Source: an uncultured bacterium (GTDB lineage: Bacteria > Patescibacteriota > Minisyncoccia > UBA6257 > UBA9933). Taken from it: 32,383 bases of DNA. The notes beneath the pieces were generated by a model that saw nothing but the letters and a program-made list of their open reading frames with translations, did not search any database and was not told the DNA's origin. Positions 25,353-32,383 of the stretch are shown here, piece after piece. Position numbers and translations under genes: made by a program. The stretch lies in the NCBI GenBank assembly GCA_913009635.1, contig CAJVXI010000011.1, forward strand, positions 1 to 32,383. The letters are read 5' to 3'. How positions within the stretch are numbered: position 1 is the stretch's first letter; every line of letters starts with the position of its first letter.

Positions 25353-26518
25353 ATTACTTGTTTAATATATTCTACAATAAGTTTTGCGGCTTTACCATCC
25401 CCATAGGGATTGCTTCCTTTTATCATTAAACTATAAGCGTCTTCATTGTCTAATAATAAAAACGTTTCATTGATAATATTTTCAGGCGATTTTCCCACAA
25501 GTCTTGAGACGCCAGATTTTACTCCTTCTTGACGTTCTGTAATGTCTCGCATAACTAAAACGGGTTTTTTAAGCGAAGGCGCTTCTTCTTGGATGCCGCC
25601 GGAATCGGTTAAAATTAAATACGATTTACTCATCAAAAAAACAAATAAATCATATTCCAGCGGTTCAATTAAATGAATATTTGAAATGCCGCTTAACATT
25701 TCCTTCGCCAGATAATAAACATTTGGATTTAAATGAATCGGATAAATTATTTCCACGTCATTCCTTTTTCGCGCGATTTCTTTAATCGCAGAAAAAATAT
25801 TTTTTAATCCCTCGCCGAAACTTTCTCTTCTGTGCGCAGTAATTAAAATTATTTTCTTATTGTTTTTTAAATTAACGCCATATTTTTTTAAGAATTTACC
25901 CTCATATTTTTTGGCATCTTTTTCTTGCTTTTCTTTTACCATAAGCAATGCGTCAATTGCCGTATTTCCGGTCAAAAATATTTTTTCTTCCGTAATGCCT
26001 TCATTTAAAAGATTGTTTTTCGCCTGTTCGGTTGGAACAAAATGAATATCAGCCAAACGAGATATAAGTTGACGGTTCATTTCTTCCGGAAACGGATTAT
26101 ATTTATTATAAGTCCTTAAGCCCGCTTCAATATGAGCGATTTTAATTTTAAAATGAAAAGCTAAAAAAGCGGTTAAAAAAGCGGTAGAAGTATCGCCCTG
26201 CACCATTAAAATATCCGGTTTTTCTTTTTTGAGAATTCGTAAAAATTTTAAAAATGAAAACCCGCTTATGATTAAATTTTTAATTTTTCTAAAAATATTA
26301 ATTCTCTTGCTAAATAGCGCCTTATCGCTCAACATAATTCTTAAATCATAATCTGGCGCAATGCCAAAAACTTTTAACACATCGTCAAGCATCTTATTGT
26401 GCTGACGAAAAACACAAACAATACCTTTTAGGGAAGGTGTGTTTTTAATTTCCTTGATTATCGGCGCAAATTTAATCGCTTCCGGCCGAGTGCCGAATAC
26501 CATCAAAATTTTTTTCAT
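25349..26518 (-). CDS. wecB: Non-hydrolysing UDP-GlcNAc 2-epimerase
   Basis: MVFGTRPEAIKFAPII, VQGDTSTAF, HIEAGLRTYNKYNPFPEEMNR, DSGGIQEEAPSLKKPVLVMRDITERQEG. Confidence 0.94.
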   Translation of the reverse strand: MKKILMVFGTRPEAIKFAPIIKEIKNTPSLKGIVCVFRQHNKMLDDVLKVFGIAPDYDLRIMLSDKALFSKRINIFRKIKNLIISGFSFLKFLRILKKEKPDILMVQGDTSTAFLTAFLAFHFKIKIAHIEAGLRTYNKYNPFPEEMNRQLISRLADIHFVPTEQAKNNLLNEGITEEKIFLTGNTAIDALLMVKEKQEKDAKKYEGKFLKKYGVNLKNNKKIILITAHRRESFGEGLKNIFSAIKEIARKRNDVEIIYPIHLNPNVYYLAKEMLSGISNIHLIEPLEYDLFVFLMSKSYLILTDSGGIQEEAPSLKKPVLVMRDITERQEGVKSGVSRLVGKSPENIINETFLLLDNEDAYSLMIKGSNPYGDGKAAKLIVEYIKQVI

Positions 26519-26523
26519 ATTAT

Positions 26524-27735
26524 TTATAATAATTTTTCAAATTTATCCACACAAACTTTTTTCTCCATATTTTTTAAAAGATATCTCAAGCCGTTTTCGC
26601 CGTATTCCTTCATTTTTTCTTTTTCATTATACATCTTTAAAATTATTTCCAGCGCTTTTTCTTCATTGTTTGAAATCGCGCCATAACCGCATTTTGCTTC
26701 TTTAACAATTAATAAACCATCGCTTTCTTTATGTAAAAATGCAACAACCGGCACAGCGGCCGCCATATAACCTAAAATTTTTGCCGGCACTGCCGGAGTG
26801 GTATTTTGCGCTGTAAGACAAATTATACCAACATCACAATCCTTAACTAATTCTGGATATTCTTCCAAAGAAACAAAAGGTTTGAAAACTACATTTTCCA
26901 ACTCCAATTTTTCTGCCATTTTTACCAAATTTTCTTTTGCTGACCCGCCGCCCACAAAAAGAAAAATAATGTCTTTGTTGTTTCTTATTTTATCAGCTAT
27001 TCTAATAAATAAATCAAGTCCCTGAGACGGTCCAAGCACTCCGCCGAACAAAAATATAAATTTATTTTCCAAACCGTACAATTTTCTAAATCTTCCGGTT
27101 TTTTTTGCCTTTAAAAAAGGCCCGCTATCTATCCAATGATACACTATTTGCGTTTTTTCTTTTGGCACGCCCTTTTTTTCTTCAATAAATTTTTTATGCT
27201 CATTGGAAGGTACAATGATTAAGTCTGAATTTTTATAAGCGTTTTTTTCCATACGCTCAAAAAGCTTGATTAAAAATTTATTGCGCAAAATACCTAAATC
27301 AACCGCGTTCTGCGGAAAAATGTCATGAAGATTAAGCACATATTTCGCGCAGTAAAATTTTTTAACTTTATAAGCGGCTATTGATAGCGGCAATGGCGGA
27401 CTATGAACAATAACAACATCAATTCTTCCTTTAATATTTTTCTTAATTTTGCGGAAAAAAATATAAGGCATTAGAAGCTGCGCTACGCCCCTGGTAATAA
27501 AATTCACTTTATGGTGCGGAAGAGTTTTAATCCGTAAAACTTTTATTCCGTTTTCATCCGCCATTTCCGGCCAAACAGCGTTTTCGGAGTCCGTCAAATT
27601 ATATTTAGGATAGGAAGTGGCCACCCAAACATTGTGGCCTTTATCGCGTAAACCGTCCGCCAAATTTCTCATCAATTGCGAGGCTGAACGGATCTCCGGC
27701 GGATAAGAATCCGTAATGATTAAAATATTTTTCAT
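26524..27735 (-). CDS. Glycosyltransferase, GT4-like (WbuB-like)
   Basis: ILIITDSYPPEIRSASQLMRNLADGLRDKGHNVWVATSYPKYN; KILGYMAAAVPVVAF. Confidence 0.9.
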   Translation of the reverse strand: MKNILIITDSYPPEIRSASQLMRNLADGLRDKGHNVWVATSYPKYNLTDSENAVWPEMADENGIKVLRIKTLPHHKVNFITRGVAQLLMPYIFFRKIKKNIKGRIDVVIVHSPPLPLSIAAYKVKKFYCAKYVLNLHDIFPQNAVDLGILRNKFLIKLFERMEKNAYKNSDLIIVPSNEHKKFIEEKKGVPKEKTQIVYHWIDSGPFLKAKKTGRFRKLYGLENKFIFLFGGVLGPSQGLDLFIRIADKIRNNKDIIFLFVGGGSAKENLVKMAEKLELENVVFKPFVSLEEYPELVKDCDVGIICLTAQNTTPAVPAKILGYMAAAVPVVAFLHKESDGLLIVKEAKCGYGAISNNEEKALEIILKMYNEKEKMKEYGENGLRYLLKNMEKKVCVDKFEKLL

Positions 27736-29384
27736 TTAAAATAACTCCAAAATTTTTCTTTAGCTCTCTTATATTTATCGCCCCATCCTTTCATCTCCTG
27801 AAGTTTTTCCTCAAGGTCCAACATTATTTTTGCCGAAATAAGAATTGATTCTATTGAATCCCCCTCTTCATTGTTGGATATTCTTCTTCCTATTTTTTGA
27901 TACATATCCCTATAGCTATCTGTCTTAAATATTCTCTTTTTTCTGATTATTCTGTGGTTGTCTTCGGATTGATAATTTATGGCGTCCGTTATTTTTACGT
28001 TCCTGCCATAAACTTTTAATTCCACATGGTCTCGAGGGCCAACCCTTAAACTTCCCTTCTCGCTGAAAGTTGTCGTGAAAGACGCGCCGTTTTCAAGTTC
28101 TATCCACACCTCAACGGCGCCGTCTTGCAAGAGCTTAATGCCAAAATCTTTCGGCTTACTAAAATTATTAAGATGGAGAAAATGGTCAATCTGATGGCAA
28201 CCGTTCGCGAAAAAAGTACTTCGCGAGACTGGCCAATTATACCAGAAAAATTCCGGCTGAATTAATTCATAAACTATGGAGTGATACGAAATCGGGTCGC
28301 CGTATTTTACGCCAAGGTCCTCAATGGCCATTTCATTAAAACTCCCATAACGCTTATGGAATCCAGTAAAGAGACGCCTTCCGGATTTTCTAAGAGCTTT
28401 TTCCAGCTCATTTAGCTCGTCATAATCCATAACAACCGGTTTTTCCACTACGACATACGCTCCTTGCCTTAAAGCATGTAAAGTTATTGGAATATGAGTA
28501 TGGTTATAACTTGCGACAAAATAAACATCATATTTTTCGTCCTTTCTCGGAAAAGGATCTGAATCCCATCTTTGAATTCTCTTTTCCAAAAATATTTGTG
28601 TCGGATCAATTTCATGAACCGTTTGTATGTCCACGAACGGCTTGGAATAAGGAATAATATTGATTTTCGCGTAATTGCCATAGCCGAACAAAATTCCTCT
28701 TTTCGCATTAGAACTTGTTTTTTTAACTTGTCCTTTCGTTTCCGCGACGCGACTGGCGTTCCGCGCGTCAATTTTTTGAAACTTAAGCCATTCACTGTTT
28801 TTAATCTCTTTTTTTAATCCGTCCACCAGTTTTTTTCGCGTTTCTTTGGAAATTTTCATTCCAGAATAAATACTCCATCCCCTTATATCCTTCCACCACG
28901 CATCTCGATGCTCCTTTTTATCAAAAAAAGAATGCAAAATCGTATCCGCCGAAATTTCGGGAATATCCGATTTATCAATTTTTTCGTCAGAGGCGAATCC
29001 GCCTTCGACGGGAAAAATAAGTTCCTCGGGCAAAACAATTCGCTCCACGAGAGCCGGATGCAAAGGTGCCACGAAACCTACCAATTCTCCTTCGGGGAAA
29101 ATTTTGCCATCAGCGCTCTCAATAATTTTCCCGAAACCGCAGGAAATATATTTTTCGTTACGCCTTTCTTCCCTAAGACGAGACCACGTTTTTGTAAATA
29201 ACCCATGAAATCCAACAACAGGGAAATAATTAATTAATAATCTCAAACTTTTAGCCCTCGTATGATAAACATTTTCAAGTTTTTCAAGATTTTTCCAAGC
29301 AAGAACTTGAATCCTGTACTCATTTTTATTGCGGTGATAATCCAAAAAACCGCTTCTCCATTTTTTACCCGTAAATATTCTCAT
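27732..29384 (-). CDS. Gfo/Idh/MocA-type oxidoreductase with a ~230-aa N-terminal extension
   Basis: C-terminal Rossmann region VYFVASYNHTHIPITLHALRQGAYVVVEKPVVMDYDELNEL; N-terminal part has a GroES-like look (SCGFGKIIESADGKIFPEGELVGFVAPLHPALVERIVLPEELI). Confidence 0.82.
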   Translation of the reverse strand: MRIFTGKKWRSGFLDYHRNKNEYRIQVLAWKNLEKLENVYHTRAKSLRLLINYFPVVGFHGLFTKTWSRLREERRNEKYISCGFGKIIESADGKIFPEGELVGFVAPLHPALVERIVLPEELIFPVEGGFASDEKIDKSDIPEISADTILHSFFDKKEHRDAWWKDIRGWSIYSGMKISKETRKKLVDGLKKEIKNSEWLKFQKIDARNASRVAETKGQVKKTSSNAKRGILFGYGNYAKINIIPYSKPFVDIQTVHEIDPTQIFLEKRIQRWDSDPFPRKDEKYDVYFVASYNHTHIPITLHALRQGAYVVVEKPVVMDYDELNELEKALRKSGRRLFTGFHKRYGSFNEMAIEDLGVKYGDPISYHSIVYELIQPEFFWYNWPVSRSTFFANGCHQIDHFLHLNNFSKPKDFGIKLLQDGAVEVWIELENGASFTTTFSEKGSLRVGPRDHVELKVYGRNVKITDAINYQSEDNHRIIRKKRIFKTDSYRDMYQKIGRRISNNEEGDSIESILISAKIMLDLEEKLQEMKGWGDKYKRAKEKFWSYFK

Positions 29385-29424
29385 AATATGATTAAATCAC
29401 AATTATTTAAAAAATTAAACACTA

Positions 29425-30222
29425 TTAAACTTTTTGGTTTTTAAGTTTTTGTTCGTAAATTTTAGCGTCTATTAAAAATCTATACCAAAAAGCATGTAAA
29501 AAATGAAAAATTAACCCCTCTTTACCATCCAAAAAACCGAAACGAATAAAATAACGATAAATAAAATAAAGAAAAGCCCGGCAAAAAAGCGGTAATTGAT
29601 AATAAATTTTCTTTTTACCACGCCCGTAATTACCTGACAATATTTCTTTTGCCTCGCGCGATGAATAATTATTATGTTTATTAATCCAATCTTCCAAATC
29701 ATTTTTATTATCATCAATAAAATCATTTTTTAATTTTTTCGCTTTGCCTTCCAATAAAACAATATGCTCGTCCATTTTTCTCTCTTCTGATCTGCCTTTG
29801 CCATTTCTAAATAACCGCAAGAGCCAAGTTGGATAATAACCGCCATGTTTTATCCAACGACCCATAAAATAAACCCTGCGCTTGATATAATAACCGCTTA
29901 TATTACTAGGTGTATTTTCAAGTTTTTCAGTTATTTCGTTTTTAAGTTCTCTAGTTAGATATTCATCAGCGTCCAACCGCAAAATCCAATCATTTTTAAT
30001 TTCCAAATTATCCAGCGCCCAGTTAAACTGCTGAGCTTGATTTTCAAAAGGATGCTGAATTATTTGGCAATTATATTTTTTAGCAATCTCCAAAGTTTTA
30101 TCAGTAGAATAAGAATCAACAATAAAAATTTCACTCGCCCAATCAGCAATATTTTTAAGACAATTTTCTATATTTAATTCTTCGTTATAAGTTAAAACTA
30201 TAACGGTAATAGACGTTCTCAT
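29425..30222 (-). CDS. Glycosyltransferase family 2
   Basis: TVIVLTYNEELNIENCLKNIADWASEIFIVDSYSTDKTLEIAKKY; WILRLDADEYL. Confidence 0.93.
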   Translation of the reverse strand: MRTSITVIVLTYNEELNIENCLKNIADWASEIFIVDSYSTDKTLEIAKKYNCQIIQHPFENQAQQFNWALDNLEIKNDWILRLDADEYLTRELKNEITEKLENTPSNISGYYIKRRVYFMGRWIKHGGYYPTWLLRLFRNGKGRSEERKMDEHIVLLEGKAKKLKNDFIDDNKNDLEDWINKHNNYSSREAKEILSGNYGRGKKKIYYQLPLFCRAFLYFIYRYFIRFGFLDGKEGLIFHFLHAFWYRFLIDAKIYEQKLKNQKV

Positions 30223-30228
30223 GTCTAA

Positions 30229-31413
30229 TTATACTAACTTTTTAACAATTTTAGGTAAAGTTCTCAGCACATAATTAATATCATTTTTAGCTGTATCTCT
30301 TCCTAGTGTCATCCTAAGGGCGCCTTTAGTAAATTTTGGCGATAATTTAATTGCCGAAAGAACATGGGAAAAATTTGTATTGCTTGAAGCGCATGCGGAA
30401 CCAGTTGAAGCGGAAATACCGCATTTATCCAACGCCAGAACCAACGCCTCACCATTAACGCCAGGAATTGAAATATTAATGTTATTCGGCAATCTTTTTA
30501 CATAATGGCCATTAAGCCGACATTTTGGAATAGATTTTAAAAGATTTTTAATAAAATAATTGCGCAAATCTCGTAAGCGCTGGCTTTCTTTTCTTCTCAT
30601 TTTTTCCGTTAATTTCAACGCTTCGCCAAACCCAACTATTAAAGCTGTATTTTCGGTTCCGGCTCTAAAATTTCTTTCCTGACCCCCTCCAATAATCATC
30701 GACTCTAACTTAATTTCTTCTGATTTATACAAGCAGCCCACTCCTTTGGGTCCGTAAATTTTTGAACCATTCAAAGTCATCAAATCAACGCCTAATTTTT
30801 TAACATTTAGAGACAGAAAATTAGCTGCCTGACAAGCGTCGGTGTGAAGCAGCGGCAGTACCGCTGCTGAGCTTTTAGCTTTTAGCTTATAGCTTTTAGT
30901 CTTTCTAAAATTGCTGATTATTTCAGCAATTTTAGAAATTGGCTGTATGGTTCCGATTTCATTATTGGCATACATTATTGAAACTAAAATCGTATCCCGC
31001 TTAAATGCCCTTTTAAGTTCTGAAATCTTAACAATTCCTTTTGAATCAACATTCAAATAAGTAACCTTAAAACCCTCTTTTTCTAGTGTTTTAACCGCCT
31101 CTAAAACCGCTTTGTGTTCTATTTTTGAAACGATAATATGCTTTCCCTTATTTTTATAAGCTCTAGCAATTCCCAAAATAGCCAAATTATCCGACTCCGT
31201 ACCTGAACCGGTAAAAATAATTTCCTCTGAATTAGAATTTAATACTTCAGCAATATTTCTTCGCGCGCCTTCAATAGCGGATTTTGCTTCTCTACCAAGA
31301 GAATACAAAGAAGATGGGTTGCCAAATTTTTTTGTTAAATACGGCAACATTTTATTTAAAACCCTTTTATCAATATAAGTGGTAGCTGCATAATCCAAAT
31401 AAATGTTTTTCAT
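30229..31413 (-). CDS. Cysteine desulfurase (NifS/IscS-like)
   Basis: YLDYAATTYID, FTGSGTESDNLAI, LHTDACQAANFL, LNGSKIYGPKGVGCLY, STGSACASSNTNFSHVL. Confidence 0.95.
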   Translation of the reverse strand: MKNIYLDYAATTYIDKRVLNKMLPYLTKKFGNPSSLYSLGREAKSAIEGARRNIAEVLNSNSEEIIFTGSGTESDNLAILGIARAYKNKGKHIIVSKIEHKAVLEAVKTLEKEGFKVTYLNVDSKGIVKISELKRAFKRDTILVSIMYANNEIGTIQPISKIAEIISNFRKTKSYKLKAKSSAAVLPLLHTDACQAANFLSLNVKKLGVDLMTLNGSKIYGPKGVGCLYKSEEIKLESMIIGGGQERNFRAGTENTALIVGFGEALKLTEKMRRKESQRLRDLRNYFIKNLLKSIPKCRLNGHYVKRLPNNINISIPGVNGEALVLALDKCGISASTGSACASSNTNFSHVLSAIKLSPKFTKGALRMTLGRDTAKNDINYVLRTLPKIVKKLV

Positions 31414-32221
31414 ATTAATTCATTATATTCTTTTATAAATCTATCAGTAATTTTTAGTAAAGAAAATTCTGTTTCTACTAATTGCTTTCCTTTACGGTCT
31501 ATTTCTTTACTTAGCTTCGAATTACTTAAAACTTTCAAAATTGCTTCAATCAACTGAGTTTTATCTTTTTTAATAACTATGCCGGCATTGGCTTTTAAAA
31601 TACTTGGCGATATGCCGACTCCTTTAGTAATCACTACTGGCAAACCAAAATACATTGCCTCAATTACCGCCATTCCGAAATTTTCCGAATATGAAGGCAA
31701 AACAAAAATATCACTATCATGGAAAGCGGCAATTTTGTCTTTGCCAATAATCATTCCCGTAAAAATAACTTTCTCTTTAAGATTGTATTTTTCAATAAAC
31801 TTATCAACTGTTTTTTTATACCCTTCGTCATTGCCGCCAGCCAAAACCAAAATTGCTTTTGGCTCTTTTTTTATAACTTCAGCGAAAGCCGGTATTAAGG
31901 TATCCAAACCTTTTTTCCAATTCAAGCGGCTTAAAAACAAAACTATTTTTTTATCCGCAGCAATACCAAACTTCTCCCTAAAATCAATCTTACGAAGTTG
32001 AACTTCGTAAGATTTAAATTCTTGGAGGTCTAAGCCGTTGGGAATGATAATGGATTTTTTAAGCGGCAGGTTGAAATTTAAATATTCATCTTTTTCCGCT
32101 TCAACAGTAAAATGAATTGCCGCCGCCCCTCGCAAATTTCTCTTTTCAATTAAGGAAATATAAATTTTCTTTTTAAGCAAACTTTTTTTCTTTAATGGCT
32201 CTTTCATCAAGCTGCCCCGGG
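31410..32221 (-). CDS. Glycosyltransferase (GT4-like), 5'-truncated by the artefactual contig end
   Basis: VLFLSRLNWKKGLDTLIPAFAEVIKKEPKAILVLAGG, PSYSENFGMAVIEAMYFGLPVV. Bases beyond about 32221 are adapter. Confidence 0.9.
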
Positions 32222-32287
32222 AGATCGGAAGAGCACACGTCTGAACTCCAGTCACATTCCTTTATCTCGTATGCCGTCTTCTGCTTG
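32222..32287 (+). other. Illumina TruSeq-type adapter plus index (sequencing artefact)
   Basis: AGATCGGAAGAGCACACGTCTGAACTCCAGTCAC + ATTCCTTT + ATCTCGTATGCCGTCTTCTGCTTG. Confidence 0.99.
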
Positions 32288-32383
32288 AAAAAAAAAAAGA
32301 ACAAAAAAAAAAAAAAAAAACATCTTACACCTATCTTCACACAATCCTAATTACCTACAGTCTACTTCCTTCATCTTCTCCTT
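32288..32383. other. Post-adapter poly-A and low-quality sequence
   Basis: A-run immediately after the adapter, then C/T/A-rich, almost G-free sequence. Confidence 0.95.

Noticed and set aside
32256-32263. Plausible natural coding start of the last glycosyltransferase (GTG at 32255)
   Set aside because: The start codon is inside the sequencing adapter.
1-32383. tRNA or rRNA genes
   Set aside because: No convincing cloverleaf or rRNA-like segment was recognised by eye; a tRNAscan or Infernal run would be needed to be certain.

Overview
The window looks like one AT-rich contig from a CPR/Patescibacteria-type bacterium (inferred from AT-richness, gene content and intergenic repeat style; not proven). 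Left to right it carries: a terminal 43-bp tandem repeat; small secreted or membrane proteins and an Lnt-like gene; a complete-looking type IV pilus locus on the minus strand (prepilins, PilD, PilC, PilT, PilB, PilN/O-like, PilM); comF; a CaCA antiporter; a thiol-redox group (TrxB-like, zinc ribbon, glutaredoxin, an SPW-like membrane ORF missed by the ORF track, DsbA-like); and a polysaccharide cluster with a cysteine desulfurase. The right end is an artefact: Illumina adapter, barcode, poly-A and near G-free junk, which creates a false N-terminus (MTGVQTCALPIS) on the last ORF. The most unusual biology is: (1) a ~370-bp island of perfect palindromes, mutually exclusive hairpins and 12-bp-phased repeats (19690-20058, including a perfect 42-bp palindrome), upstream of a consensus-promoter-driven, terminator-bounded 261-aa gene whose 3' end is about 60% GC; (2) an S23/four-helix-bundle domain fused in frame, through a repeat, to a type IV prepilin; (3) short-word inverted repeats in many intergenic gaps, with the same kinds of palindromes inserted in frame inside pilM, lnt, comF, pilD, a cysteine desulfurase and a glycosyltransferase. 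All counts were made by eye; no searches were run.
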